A stretch of DNA of 64,000 nucleotides from contig OX392532.1 in the NCBI GenBank assembly GCA_947623455.1, positions 30,416,792-30,480,791 on the forward strand. The letters run 5' to 3'. Each line of letters starts with the position of its first letter. Position 1 is the first letter of the stretch. Below are positions 1 to 11,204 of the stretch, one piece after another. The translations under genes were made by a program, and so were the position numbers. The DNA comes from Mimachlamys varia (taxonomy: Eukaryota > Mollusca > Bivalvia > Pectinida > Pectinidae). The notes under the pieces are model-generated. The model ran no database searches, was not told where the DNA came from, and worked only from the letters and a program-made list of their open reading frames with translations.

Positions 1-243
1 CCTGTCGACTTCGAGATAACGATGTTTCGATATATATTAGTTCGAATTATTGATGTTTGGCTGTAAGAACCGCGCCAATACGTGTACTTGTAATACCGCC
101 AGTCATGCAACAATTGCACAGTCTTAATGATTATATATAAGCAACGCGTATCTGTACAGGAAGTGCATTCAGAACGGACAGACGGAAAAATGCAAGCAAA
201 TGTATATCGGTCGCACACAACAAAATATGGAAAGAACAACTGT

Positions 244-880
244 TAAGCATACAAATTGTTAGGAAGCAGCCTGATACAACCAGACAAGGAAAAGGATATT
301 GACGTAACAGTAGATACAGAACTCACCTTTGAAAACCATATCAGCGAGAAAGTTTATAAGGCTAACAAAATTTTGGGACTTTTAAGAAGAACATTCAGTT
401 TCATGGATAATAAAACTTTCCTTTTATTATACAAAAGTTTGGTACGATCACAGATGGAGTACACTAGTCCGTGAAAGGCAGACTATCTCATGATAGAGTA
501 GAGGCAGTACAACGAAGAGCAACCAAATGTTTACAAGGAATGAGCGACCTATCATATAAAGACAGGCTTAAGAAATTGAAACTCCCAACAATATCGTACA
601 GACGGGTTAGAGGAGATATGGTCGAAGTCTACAATATGTGTAGCGGCATGTTTGACAAAGAATCCCGCGGCTTCATAAAACTATGGTAAGACATGGCAAA
701 ACGGCACCGCGCCCGAGGAAGCTCAAAGATGTTATTTCCGCAACAATGAAGGACAACGCTGAGAAGCAAAACCTTCGCCATTAGAATTGTAAAAATATAG
801 AACAGTCTCCCGGAAGATGTTACTGCTCAGAATATAAACATTTTCAAACATAGATAAGATGAAATACGGAAAAGTCGGGA
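244..880 (+). pseudogene. LINE reverse transcriptase C-terminal fragment, broken
   Basis: This is a decayed 3' piece of a non-LTR retrotransposon polymerase. Frame 1 (from 256) carries the region just after the RT palm: DIDVTVDTELTFENHIS, then KANKILGLLRRTF and YKSLVRSQMEY. Frame 3 (from 471) continues with EAVQRRATKCLQGMSDLSY and LKKLKLPTISYRRVRGDMVE. Both blocks are typical of the RT thumb of animal LINEs. A small deletion and frame change separates them near 470. A stop at 687-689 follows, and further on a TAG at 798-800 falls where the family has a Trp before NSLPEDV. There is no endonuclease or catalytic palm in the window. It is clearly LINE-derived and non-functional; the clade is not assigned. 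Confidence 0.85.
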
Positions 881-1590
881 CACTTTATATAATTATGATG
901 CAAGCATAGAATGTTAAAATAGAGAATTTTGACTTCAAAATAGTAAAATGAAGATCTAAAAATAATAATTTAATATCATAATTGCATATAAACATATATA
1001 ATCTAAGAAAAGAGTTGTTGCAATTAGAAATGTAAAAGGAAAAAAGAATGAAAACTTTATGTTGAAATTATGTCCCCTTTAACCCTCCATAAACCATAAC
1101 TAGAAATGAACTTTAAACACAAATTGTAGATTACCAAGTGAGTCCAGTGTAGAGGAATTATTCTGCTCCTGTACTGGAAAAATTACTTTAACTATATAAA
1201 CACGACCATAACCAATTGGCATATAAAACAAGTGAGTTCTAAACAAATCATTTCATTTTTTTCAGCATTGAACTGCTTTCAGTTGGCATTCAAACACACT
1301 TGTCCATTTGGCATTTCAGTTGACTATGAATGCCAACTAAGCGTAGTTCAATACTTATATTTACCATATTTAAAACCTATTAATTTCATTAAAAAATCAA
1401 TGACACTTTCTATTTCTCAGCATTCACCTCCAATAATGTATCTTTCGAGTATGCTTGTACAATGAATAGAACAGCCGTTGCCCGGGGCTGCCAGTGATAT
1501 CCAACGTAATAATTATGACATCATAATAATGATGACGCCAACAATCGGTCAAAGGCGTTCATGGCCTTATGATTGGTTTAGATTTATTTT
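881..1590. other. No gene seen; AT-rich intergenic
   Basis: The short open frame at 1232-1465 has no recognisable domain or splice context. I see nothing else in this stretch. Confidence 0.5.
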
Positions 1591-1755
1591 AGTTTACGTC
1601 CTATTAACTGTCAGGGTCATTTATGAACGTGTCAAGTTTTGGAGATGAAGGAGAGCCGACTACGGTCAGTACCTGACAAGTGCCCCTCATGGATTTCGAA
1701 CTCGCAACCCAGAGATGACGGGACACCTTAACCACTCGGCCACCGGTGCCCCCAT
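1591..1755 (-). repeat. tRNA-derived SINE (minus strand)
   Basis: Read on the minus strand, 1681-1753 begins with a tRNA-like head: an A box (GGCCGAGTGGTTA) followed by a B box (GCGAGTTCGAAAT). The body then runs down to about 1591. The head resembles a class II (Ser/Leu-like) tRNA but does not fold as a complete tRNA, so it is called a SINE with an internal Pol III promoter rather than a tRNA gene. Confidence 0.6.
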
Positions 1756-1941
1756 TCATAGCCTTACTTCGGTAGGGTTATATAGAGGAAACGACATGCA
1801 ATGGTAAATATAGATCGAATGTTCACACTGCGTTACGTGCATTCATAGAATATTCATAGTTTATTAGATGTCATTTTCAAGCAGTCTTTTGATGAGGCAT
1901 AGCATAGCGTTCGTATCTACGGACTCCCACTAACGGGTCCA

Positions 1942-1969
1942 GGGGGGGGGGGGGGGGGGGGAGGGGGGG
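1942..1969. repeat. Poly-G tract
   Basis: A run of G interrupted once by A. Similar poly-G or poly-C tracts occur at about 3441, 3674, 7641, 10803, 25302, 25813, 34552 and 46639, several of them inside fold-back repeat copies. Confidence 0.9.
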
Positions 1970-3425
1970 ATGTTCTTTTTCGGAGGAGGACATTTTTTAT
2001 AGCCTTAAAAATGAAAGTTTTGGGAAGTTTTTACCGTTGTTCCATTGCAAAGGCGTTAGCTGAACCCCTTCCTTTCGAAAATCACGCATTCGCGCCTGAC
2101 TCCGGTATGCCAGAAATCGATGATGATATTGTTTACACTTGTGAGGTCAGTAACCACACGATCAGTGACAAACTGGACTTCACCACTGGAAGGAAATGTC
2201 CTTATTCCAGGTCAAAGCTCATTGGATGATCGTCTGGTCGTTACTAGAGTTGAACGACCAAGTTTGTCGTATTGTGTACAAAAAAAGGACTCGTGGACCC
2301 AGCGAACAAAAGAATAAAGTGGCCAAGATAGCACTTAACTTGACCTACTTTTGATATAAATAGCACTCGTAATGACGAGTAACCATATCTTGTTAATGAG
2401 AACAAACGATTATTAACACAGGAAACACAACGTTGAACAATGCACGTGAGTGTAGGACGTGCGTGGTACATATGAGTGTGCTTTATACATCTCATCCTGC
2501 ACCTGTGACGGAAACAGACGTAAGGTATCCATGTGAATGTATACTATGAGAGGTCTTGTTGAAAGATGAACGCATGGCGAGACGTATACTTCTCTTTACT
2601 CTGTGCTACCAAGCAACTGCCTAAAAACACTCACAAATATATTAATTGGATTGTTCGTATCCCATTTAGTCAAACATGTTCGTTAATTAGATTTTCTATG
2701 CGTGCAATATCGGCTCTTTATAAATGTTCCGTAACCCGTCCTTTCTTTCAACGCTATTGCATAATTATAGCGTTTTGCGTTTTTAAACAATGTATTTTAG
2801 AGATAACAATCGAAAGTACCAAAATGACGCTGGATGAGTAAGTAGATGCAAATACCGATGTAGATTTTCCAGGTAAATAAGTTTATTTTAGTTTAAATTT
2901 CTCTCTTTTCGGCGATGGCATCCACAGGTACATGTAGCTAATCATATTGCCCATTTCCAAGGTCATAGGGATCAAACTTGTTATGCATTTATTTAATGCT
3001 TAAGCAAATCAAACAGACTCAGGTTTTAAACGACGTTTTCTTTAGAAACATGATAATAAGTGTAATGCTCAAGAATTCAAATGTCTTTATATTAAAAGCT
3101 AAAACAACTTCTTCAGAACAAAGGTGTCCGTAGTGAATGATTTTCCAGATATAGACTTGTTTTTAAGGTTTAGTGAAATATTAACAGAGTAACAATATAC
3201 CTCCTTTTTAGTACCAACCAGTGCTGCTCAGAGTAACAGCAAATTATTAAAAGGTTAAAGTCTGTGTATATTTCTTTTTATTTCAAACGACTTCTAAATA
3301 ACTATGATGGATAGAGATATACCTTGTTACTCTAGTTTGATTGATAAGGATGCATTGTATACTGCGAAGCGAATAAAATCCTCTTGGATCTAAACTACGG
3401 TTTCTAGAGTATTTGTACACATTTG
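1970..3425. other. No recognised gene
   Basis: Open frames at 2011-2229 and 2566-2841 show no domain I recognise and no clear splice signals. The rest is AT-rich. Confidence 0.4.
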
Positions 3426-3429
3426 TTGG

Positions 3430-3605
3430 TAGGGGTTATTGGGGGGGGGGGGTAGTTTAATTTTCTATAAAATGGTTTCTACCATGGTCATTTATGATGA
3501 AAGATGTGAGAGGTGGGGGGCATTTTTAATCGAAAATTGATCTGAACTCCCCGAAAGAGTGAAATTATTCTGAATACATTAGTTTGGGTCCAACACCAAA
3601 TGACA
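3430..3605. repeat. Fold-back repeat family, degraded half copy
   Basis: Contains a poly-G tract followed by a block matching the internal part of the family best seen at 5909-6873 and 19423-19621: a GGGGGCATTTTTAATCGAAAATTGATCT-like core (within 3516-3543), then a weak copy of the distal arm. The terminal CAGGGACCTGA motif is not clear here. Confidence 0.45.
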
Positions 3606-4660
3606 CGTCCCTGTGCCTTTACGAAATTTCGATATCCCATGGGTCTATTGTAACGACTTCGGCTTAAAAAAAAGGGGGGGGGGGATATGGTGTACAGAGC
3701 GAAATATTTGGACTGGCCTTAAGATAGGAATATGCACCTTCAGGTTACTTCATCTTTAACGTTTTCATAATATGATCTGTTTTTACTACCAAGTTTGAAG
3801 GCCAATTAATCCACATAAAAACACATAATTATAAAGGTAACACAACACCCAGACATCAGGGAAGGTCACGTGTTTCTCTGGTCTCACGAGAATACCCATA
3901 AACTCATGCTGTGCGTCCTCATGGTAAACGTCAAGTATACGTATCGGGCTCAAATTATCTTACCTCGCGCTCCAATTAAGTCCCCGGATGTCCTGAACTC
4001 TCGCATCCGCTCGCGATATTTAATTACAGTGATTAAAAGCCAGGTTGTAGGCCCTGGTCATATTTGGTGTGTAAGTAACGTGTGCATACAGTTAATTATC
4101 ATAACAAAATTAGAGATAATTTCACATCGATATTATTATAAGATATACGTTTATTATCGTACATAAACAAATCGTATGAATTTTAAAAGTAAGGACAGTC
4201 CCTTTATGAGAACTCATAACATCAGTGACTGAGTTTAATACTTTAAAAAACACGTATGAGATTTCACGTCCAATATTATCATGCCTTACCAGCAGGGCAA
4301 GCTCTCGGCAAGAGAGGTCATTCACAAATCATAATATTAGTAACAGATGCTGACTTACTTTGTTTTTAATCATATTACCTGCCTGAGATCTGCAACCACC
4401 GGGAGCAGCTTTCCCAAGTCTCACTCAAGGCAGTGAATGAACTACTAGGAATAAGATTCATCAGTTTGGTATAAATTATATATACTGAGTTTTTTTTAAC
4501 ACAAACAGGAATTGAAAACTTATTTTGTGAGCTTTCGAAAACGTCTGTTTCCTTTGTCAAGCAAATTAACATCCAATAAGGGGCGGAATGGTATTTGACA
4601 GCTGATTGGGCAGTGAGCTGATTTCAGCGGTCAGAACACCGACACTCGGCTATTGCACAG
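3606..4660. other. No recognised gene
   Basis: Short frames on both strands (for example 3870-4166 and 4375-4572) have no recognisable domain. Confidence 0.4.
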
Positions 4661-4663
4661 GCA

Positions 4664-4810
4664 CATGGGAATTTGTTACAGCTAGTTTTGGACCTAAACT
4701 AGAGTGTTTAAGAGTAATTTTACACATTTTGGGGGTTGAGATCAATTTTCGATAAAAATGCCCCCTCATTGGTCATAAAGACTATCAGCCTTCTCAGGAC
4801 CCTGTGGGAT
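4664..4810. repeat. Fold-back repeat family, partial copy
   Basis: Reads GGGAATTTGTTACAGCTAG, then TTTTGGACCTAAACTAG, then TTTTGGGGGTTGAGATCAAT and ATGCCCCCTCATTGGTCATA. This is one arm of the family seen complete at 5909-6873, and it ends in a degenerate copy of the far terminus (TCTCAGGACCCTGTG). Confidence 0.65.
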
Positions 4811-5749
4811 ATTGCTTTACAAAGGAAAAATATGTTTTCGAAAGCTCCCAAATTCAGTTTTCAATTGTACAATTGTGTACAAAACAAACTCAGTACAGTT
4901 ATGTCGTAAATGAACATATTATAAATTATATCGAACATGAAATCCTACATCTATCAAATTGGTCGCCTTAGCTATGTTTGTATATATGTGTATGTGAATG
5001 TGTGTCGGAAACGTGGACTGGGGTTCTGAGAAAACATCAATGTAACAATAACTTCCTGCAATTGTTCATTCAAAGTTAAGTACTTGAGTAATAATTGTGA
5101 GAAAAACACTCGAAAAGACATCCTCAAAATTCTGATTCAATAAAAGATACTTCTGACTTGATAGTGTCGTTGTTTGAATGTAGTGCTGTTTGTGTAGGCG
5201 TCTAGGAAATGCTGTCATGTGATTATTTTTGCTAATAGTTTGTGTTAACTTTTAAATCAATTACTTCGTGTTTTTAATTAATTAGTGCAATATTGAAGAT
5301 AAAAAGTTGTTGATGTAAATTATCTCTTTGTCTAATTTGTGAAAATGAGAAAATAAGTCATTTTTCTGTATCGAGATTGTGTCTGCCTTTCATCATACCG
5401 AAAATTGGCCTAAACCTCTAAAACGTCATAATAGCCTTAACCCACCAGTTTATGTCAAAAATCATCTAAGATATATCATCATGTTTCGTAGTCTAGGATG
5501 GACAGTATTGCATGGAAGGGCTTTAGCATCTCCAACTGAATTAGATATATCGGGTGCCGATTTTCACTCTAGAAGATTTTATTTTCCCATGATATCTCAT
5601 CGGCTGAATCCCTCGTAACACTGTCCTTATTTTGTGTGTACAATCGTAAAAACAGTGTCACGTGGGTTTCCGACGATGATGATATTTTGGAGTTTTAAAA
5701 TAAAAAATAACAATCACTTCATGATATTCATGCAAATTTTATGCTCTGC
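4811..5749. other. No recognised gene
   Basis: The frame at 5379-5618 is not recognised. A GTGGGTTTCCGACGATGAT motif near 5662 is a solitary arm of the small hairpin repeat also found at 8624-8697 and 22861-22965. Confidence 0.4.
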
Positions 5750-5908
5750 TTGATCACACCTTGGTGAAGCTGTATTTTGCCTTCCACCAAGTTAGGCGGC
5801 AGGGTTTGATTCCCCGATCGGACGTTGAATACTCACTTGCTCGACCACGTGGGTTTCTCTGGATAGATCTGGTTTCCTCCCGCAGCAAAATCCCTACGCG
5901 CTAAAATC

Positions 5909-6873
5909 AGCAGGGACCTGAGAACTTGCAAGAGCTAATTTTGGACCTAAACCAATTTGCTTAGAGCAATTTTAAAATTTTGGGGATTTAAGGCCCAATA
6001 TACGTAACTTCAGGGAAATGTTTGTGATTCTGAAAAATTCTGAAAAAAACCGAGTTGATAACCATGCAAAAATAAGCCCAAAACGAAGTAAACCTGGGCG
6101 GTAACTAACATGAAACTCTTGACAGAAAAATCCAAAGAATTGAAAATAATTCAGGTGGGGCCCACTTCAACAACAAACCGAAGGTTGAAGACGGTTCGAA
6201 ATGGACGCGTGTTTACAAATAGCGTGTTTCAACTGCTGCTATACTGGTAACCGCGAAAGAATTCATCTTGAATATTGCTGATATCAGTTAATCTTAACTA
6301 AATCTATAAATATAATAAGTTATTAGGCTTGATTTTCGCTTCAGGTTTTGCCGAAAGTTACGTATATTGGGCCTTTAAGATCAATTTTCAAAAAAAAGGT
6401 CATAAGTAGAGGCATCTTCGATATCCAAGGGTTATGCTTACCTACGCTCTCTACACCCCTGGAACATGTCATGGCAAAACTGAAGGCTCCACGTGTGTCA
6501 CTTTGTTGATGAGACGAGAAGACTGGTTCGACCCTTTGACGTACTTCAAAATAATCTCATGTTCACATAACGGTAAAATTGACAGGCTTAGAAGTCAATT
6601 GCGGCTTATTTGTTGTCTTCAAAGGACAGACATGCATCCTAGCGATTGGCAAGTTTATTTTTTACCTGAGCGTGCCTTCAGTTTTGCCATGACTTATGCC
6701 AGGGGTGTAGAGAGCGTAATTGATCGTAACCTCTGGATATCGAGGATGAAACAGAGGTGGCATTTTTATCGAAATTGATCTTAATCCCCCAAAATGTGTG
6801 AAATTGGTCCAAGCACCCTAATTATAAGTGGTCCAAAACTACATGTACCTGTAATAAATTCTCAGGTCCCTGG
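5909..6873. mobile_element. Fold-back DNA element with 9-bp target duplication
   Basis: The element is bounded by inverted ends (CAGGGACCTGAGAA at the left; its complement TTCTCAGGTCCCTG at the right) and flanked by GCTAAAATC at 5900-5908 and 6874-6882. The centre is a second large inverted repeat (about 6429-6487 against 6679-6733). No transposase is encoded. Long inverted arms with an 8- to 9-bp duplication fit a non-autonomous Mutator-like or fold-back element (inference). It carries a TTAA-type MITE at 5991-6374. The open frame at 6434-6778 is a by-product of the palindrome. Confidence 0.8.
5991..6374. mobile_element. TTAA-type MITE, copy A (nested)
   Basis: About 384 bp with inverted ends AGGCCCAATATACGTAACTT and its complement. 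It sits inside the fold-back element: the host motif GGGGATTTAAGATC is interrupted, leaving TTTA on the left and TTAA on the right. The family also occurs at 7118, 8793, 26690, 31996, 38703 and 39490. There is no coding capacity. Confidence 0.8.
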
Positions 6874-7117
6874 GCTAAAATCTGGGTCAACAAGAATGAT
6901 TAATACAAACCGAAGTAGCTTGTTTCAGAATTGTTGTAAAAATAAAAGTTTATTATATGTAAAATGAGAATATTAATAAAACTTGTCATTTAAAACTTCC
7001 GCATTCGAATGACAAATCTATCACTTCGAACACGCCATGGGAAACTGCCTACTAATATCTCGGACGGACGTTGACGCTGTGACCGGATACATCCTGGTAT
7101 TCCTTGAAAAATATTAA

Positions 7118-7500
7118 AGGCCCAATATACGTAACTTTCGGCAAAACTTGAAGCGAAAATCAAGCCTTATAACTTATTATTTTTATAGATTAAGCTAAGA
7201 TTAACTGATATCAGCAATATTCAAGATGAATACTTTCGCGGTTACCGGTACAGTAGCAGTTGAAATACGCTATTTGTAAACACGCGTCCATTTCGAGCCG
7301 TCTTCTACCTTCGGTTTGTTGTTGAAGTGGGCCCCACCTGGATTATTTTCAATTCTTTGGTTTTTTCCCCCAGAGTTTCTTGTTAATTACCGCTCATGTT
7401 TATTTCGTTTTAGGCTTATTTTAGCATGGTTATCAACTGGATTTTTTTTCAGATTTTTTCAGAATCACGAAAATTCCCTGAAGTTACGTATATTGGGCCT
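7118..7500. mobile_element. TTAA-type MITE, copy B
   Basis: About 383 bp, in opposite orientation to copy A. Ends are AGGCCCAATATACGTAAC and GTTACGTATATTGGGCCT. A perfect TTAA duplication lies at 7114-7117 and 7501-7504. This is the best preserved copy for defining the family. TTAA duplication is the habit of piggyBac- and Kolobok-type transposases, which are not present here. Confidence 0.85.
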
Positions 7501-7631
7501 TTAAATGTCGTGTGATTTTTTTAATCTCGATTAATTTTTTCCGTTTTTTTCGTTCATCATCAAATCACATCTTAGATTTTAACTAAGTTCCTTATCAGAG
7601 ACTTACTATTGTCCGTCAATCTTGGGTTGTT

Positions 7632-7662
7632 TTTTTTTGGGGGGGGGGGGGGGGGGGGGGGG
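7632..7662. repeat. T-run followed by poly-G tract
   Basis: A T-run leads into about 22 G. Homopolymer. Confidence 0.9.
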
Positions 7663-8620
7663 TATTATTTATGTATTTATTTTTAACTTTTCTCGCTTTT
7701 CTGGCTCATCATGAAAAAAAACCACACACAAAAAGAAAAGTAGTGTCAGTATGTGTCTAATAAGAATACATGCTAAAATTATGATTTCATCTTGTTATTT
7801 GGCTGGTAGCTTTCTAGGATGGATAGAAACAAAGTTAGAAAATGAAAGTTATCTTCACCTTCTTTCAAGGTCACAGTGGTCAAATTTGTCAACCATTTCA
7901 AGTGACTTTTTCTGAACAAATGAAATGTATGGAGTCCTGGTAAAAAAAACAATGCTAAGCTCGAGCTTCTTTCCAAGTATCAAACAACTTCTTGGGAATT
8001 AAAAGGGCATAGTTTTACCTGATCTTTAATAACTTAGGAGATGACATCACGTGTGTAAAATTCAATATTTGTTTCTCATCACTGAAATTTATTTGATAAA
8101 ATTCTATACAATATGCTTCCACATTTTATCTCCATTCACAGAAACATGCATAACATGGAGCTGAATGCTGTTTATTTTTTACACTTTTCCATTGGTTTTG
8201 ATAATAAATTTATATTCTACATTTATTCTGAAAATTTAAGTTTGATTTTTTATAAATGGAACAGCCAACATCCAGTATCAGCCATCTCCAATGTTATGAT
8301 TATGACACCTTTGCTAGATATATAAGTATACATAAATAAATACAGGAATTCCACAAGGTTCTGTCCTTTGTCCATAGCTATTCCAATTTAAAAAATTGTG
8401 ATTTTAAAATACATCTATTTAAGATCATTTTGTTTCGAAATAGAGACGGTGAACAATTGTGATTTGTAAATGATTAACCAATATGAATATGGTTTTAAAA
8501 TTATGGCATAATATGTAAATCTTGATGATTATTCTTTAGTATTCTGTTTCAGAAATATTTCATATGATGCTTGTCTTTTCCATTTTGATTTTAACATATT
8601 CAATTTGTCATTCAATAAGA
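7663..8620. other. No recognised gene
   Basis: AT-rich. Short frames at 7779-7976 and 8113-8325 are not recognised. Confidence 0.4.
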
Positions 8621-8623
8621 CAC

Positions 8624-8697
8624 CATCGTTGGAAACCCACGGTACACTTATCTGACGTTTGCATCGGCAGAGAAGTGTACCGTGGGTTTCCGTCGAT
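8624..8697. repeat. Small hairpin repeat
   Basis: Inverted arms of 25 bp (8624-8648 and 8673-8697), each carrying GGAAACCCACGGTACACTT or its complement with two mismatches, around a 24-bp loop. Related sequence occurs at about 5662 and at 22861-22965. Confidence 0.8.
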
Positions 8698-8792
8698 GAT
8701 AAGACGCAAGTTATCGCAACTCTTTTCCATTTGTCCCTGTTCTAATGTTCAAAGACGTCAATCGACTTTGTCCAACCCGTTTGTCTAATTAA

Positions 8793-9176
8793 ATCTCCAA
8801 TAAACGTAACTTTTGGCAAAACTTGAAGTGAGAATCAAGCTTAATAACTTATTATATCTATAGATTTTGTTAAGACTAACTGATATCAACAATATTCAAG
8901 ATGAATTCTTACGCGGGTTACCGATACAGCAGCAGTTGAAACTCGGTATTTGTAAACACGCGTCCATTTTGAACTGTCTTCTAACATCGGCTTGTTGTTG
9001 AAGTGGGCCCCACCTGAACTATTTTCAATTCTTTGGATATTTCTGTCAAGAGTTTCTTGTTAGTTACCGCTCATGTTTATTTCGTTTTAGACTTAGTTTT
9101 GCATGGTTATCAACTTGAATTTTTTTCTTAATTTTTCAGAATCCCGAAAATTTTTCCGAAGTTACGTATAAAGCTT
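8793..9176. mobile_element. TTAA-type MITE, copy C
   Basis: The interior is collinear with copy B (TTGAAGTGAGAATCAAGCTT; GTGGGCCCCACCTGAACTAT). The termini are eroded, but TTAA is present on both sides (8789-8792 and 9177-9180). Confidence 0.75.
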
Positions 9177-9180
9177 TTAA

Positions 9181-9640
9181 GACAAGACATTATGGTGATA
9201 AATCTTTTACGTCCCGTGGGTAATTGAAAGAGCAAGGGGTTTTTCATGTCTAACATCCCGGACAATGCTATTATTATACGGAAACGCACAATATAAAACA
9301 GTCATATTCGTGGAAATCATATATCGTCAGTGATGAGCTGCCCAACATCACATACAATACTTAAACACACCACAATTCAATAAATGACCTTGCATAATCA
9401 AAATGTATAAAAAGAGCATCACCCAATCAGAATCGAGGGACGTTTGTGTATCTTCGTCATTGTACACGTGTTTAAGATTAGATTGGCTGCCGCCTCTAGA
9501 ATAGTATACGGATATTGCAAAAAATAAAAACCAGTCTAATAATTTTGATATCACTTTGATGTCTGATTCTAAATTTGAAACTAGGGGGGAGATAAGCTTG
9601 TAGTAAAATTCAGTAGAGAAACGTTCTATAGAAACGTAGG
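9181..9640. other. No recognised gene
   Basis: The short minus-strand frame at 9348-9554 has no recognisable domain. Confidence 0.4.
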
Positions 9641-9644
9641 GGCT

Positions 9645-10025
9645 GGTAGCCAGTCATTGATGAGGCTGCCTTAGTTACATACCAGAGTGAGATGTAGGGG
9701 ATTTTTCTTTAGCTACGCAGTAGAGCATCGGGCTGGAGAGCCAAGGGCCGTGGGTTCGAGCCCCAGCGCCAATACTATCTTTATCAATTTTTCTCGTCCT
9801 TTTACAAACTGGTGCCGTTGACCCTCCCGTTTCAAGTTAGGAGAATCCTTAGTGGGGAGTAAAATAACCTGGATTAGAGATTTAGAAAAAAGGGGGAAAT
9901 AATGTAAAAGATGTGCATTGATTAGGTTGCCTTACAAACGTGGGCTGTAGGAATTTCCCATTAGCTCAGCGGTAGAGCATCGGGCTGGAGAGCCAAGTGT
10001 CGCGGGTTCGAGCCCAAGCGGCAGC
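9645..10025 (+). repeat. Two tandem tRNA-like (SINE) units
   Basis: Units at about 9645-9772 and 9880-10025 share the core GTAGAGCATCGGGCTGGAGA followed by a B box (GGTTCGAGCCC). The second has a good A box (TTAGCTCAGCGGTAGAGCA, from 9961). The anticodon arm does not form a proper five-pair stem and the acceptor ends do not pair well, so these are called tRNA-derived repeats rather than genes. Confidence 0.6.
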
Positions 10026-10404
10026 TCGTTCTCTGTCACTTTTCCTCATCCTATTGTACACGTAAGAAAACCAGATCGATCGCGATCGCTTTATAAAACA
10101 AACATTGAAAATGTGATAAACATGAGATGTCGCTGAATCAGGATTGCATGAAAATATCTCAATTTTGAAGGATTGAAATTCATTTTCGAAATTCATCTGG
10201 CTAATTCTTTCACAGTTTTGCAACCAAGCTCATGCAATTTTTTCTGCGGAGAGATTTCGAATAAATAAAACACGGCCTGAGATTTATCTCGAAAAATACT
10301 AAAGGAAGATGTTAAAGTTATAAAAGAGTGAAGAACAAATTATGACAAGAATGGTAAGAATATTGATGATGCATATTTGTAGGTACGTATTATATCTATC
10401 GGAG
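10026..10404. other. No recognised gene
   Basis: The minus-strand frame at 9966-10223 is a shadow over the tRNA-like unit. Nothing else is visible. Confidence 0.4.
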
Positions 10405-10614
10405 CTATTATGACTACTGAGGGAGCGTTTTTATCAGATCAATTTCCGATAAAAATGCCCTCTCAGTAGTCATAAAGCTTTTATGACTACTGAGGGAGCA
10501 TTTTTATCGAAAATTGATCTTAACCCCCCAAATGTGTAAAATTACGCTAAACACCCTATTTTAGGTCCAAAACTAGCTGTAACAAATTCTCAGGTCCCTG
10601 TGGTTCCAACTACT
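10405..10614. repeat. Fold-back repeat family, rearranged copy
   Basis: The central arm TTATGACTACTGAGGGAGC occurs twice directly and once inverted (about 10408, 10453-10480 and 10485). It is followed by the standard right arm (AAAATTGATCTTAACCCCCC; GGTCCAAAACTAGCTGTAAC) and the terminus CTCAGGTCCCTGTGG. Confidence 0.75.
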
Positions 10615-10689
10615 ATATATCTGTGTCACAGATATATAGTACGAGTATTCCTCGAGGGAGGGGCTATATTCGAGGGAGGTAAAATAATA

Positions 10690-10925
10690 ATCTGACAATC
10701 ATTCCATAGTGACATAGGTCTGTGCCTCTCCCCTGTGATAACTTTAGGAGGGTTTAAATCAATTAATCATTGGGTTTCTTTATCGAAATGTTATCCCCTC
10801 CCTCCCCCCCCCCCCCCCCCCCCCACATACACACACTCAAGTAATTTAACTCAGAACGCCATAATTTAAGTCCGAAACCAAAACTAGCTGTAACAAATGT
10901 TTTGGGCCCGTTTTCATGAAACCGA
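10690..10925. repeat. Fold-back repeat family, interrupted copy
   Basis: Degraded interior, a poly-C tract at about 10803-10824, then AAAACTAGCTGTAACAAATG. The expected terminus is displaced to about 11168 (AAAGTCCCTG) by the MITE at 10914-11167. Confidence 0.5.
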
Positions 10926-11167
10926 TCTCATGCAAGAGCATGGATTCTGTGCATGAGCCAGCTTTCTTGAAACTCACCTGAATCATGTCGAAGAGTCACA
11001 ACGTCATTGTAAATATTCAAAACAGCTTTTGACTTCATGGCTTATCAACTTTTTACCAAAACTTCTACAAAATTAGATTGTTTAAATAATTCATAGCCAG
11101 AACAAGAAATGAGGCTTTAGCACAAAATCCATGCTTGAGCATGAGAATGATTTTATGAACACGGGCC
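10914..11167. mobile_element. GGGCCCGTTTTCATGAAAC-type MITE
   Basis: Inverted arms of about 65 bp: left GGGCCCGTTTTCATGAAACC, then TCATGCAAGAGCATGGATT; right arm the complement, ending CATGAGAATGATTTTATGAAC and ACGGGCC. It is inserted in a fold-back repeat copy. There is no coding capacity. The minus-strand frame at 11065-11274 is a by-product. Confidence 0.75.
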
Positions 11168-11204
11168 AAAGTCCCTGAAACTGCCACTGAACGCAAGTGA
11201 CGTT

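Larger units (their letters stand above)
5750..6962 (+). repeat. tRNA-derived SINE split by a later insertion
   Basis: The 5' part (about 5750-5908) has a B-box-like GGTTTGATTCCCC at 5803-5815 and the body motif ACCACGTGGGTTTCTCTGGA. The 3' part (6874-6962) has TGGGTCAACAAGAATGATTA and the tail AATTGTTGTAAAAATAAAAG. The same tail order is uninterrupted in the copies at 35012-35260 and 51055-51290. The two parts are separated by a 965-bp fold-back element flanked by a 9-bp duplication. Confidence 0.75.

Noticed and set aside
2011..2229. 72-codon plus-strand frame resembling an exon
   Set aside because: No family recognised and no consistent splice sites; the overlapping frame at 2120-2317 is equally open.
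6434..6778. 114-codon plus-strand frame
   Set aside because: It lies over the central palindrome of the fold-back element, so the open frame follows from the inverted repeat. No domain.
9961..10025. Functional tRNA gene
   Set aside because: A and B boxes are present, but the anticodon and acceptor stems do not pair properly, and a diverged sister unit sits beside it.
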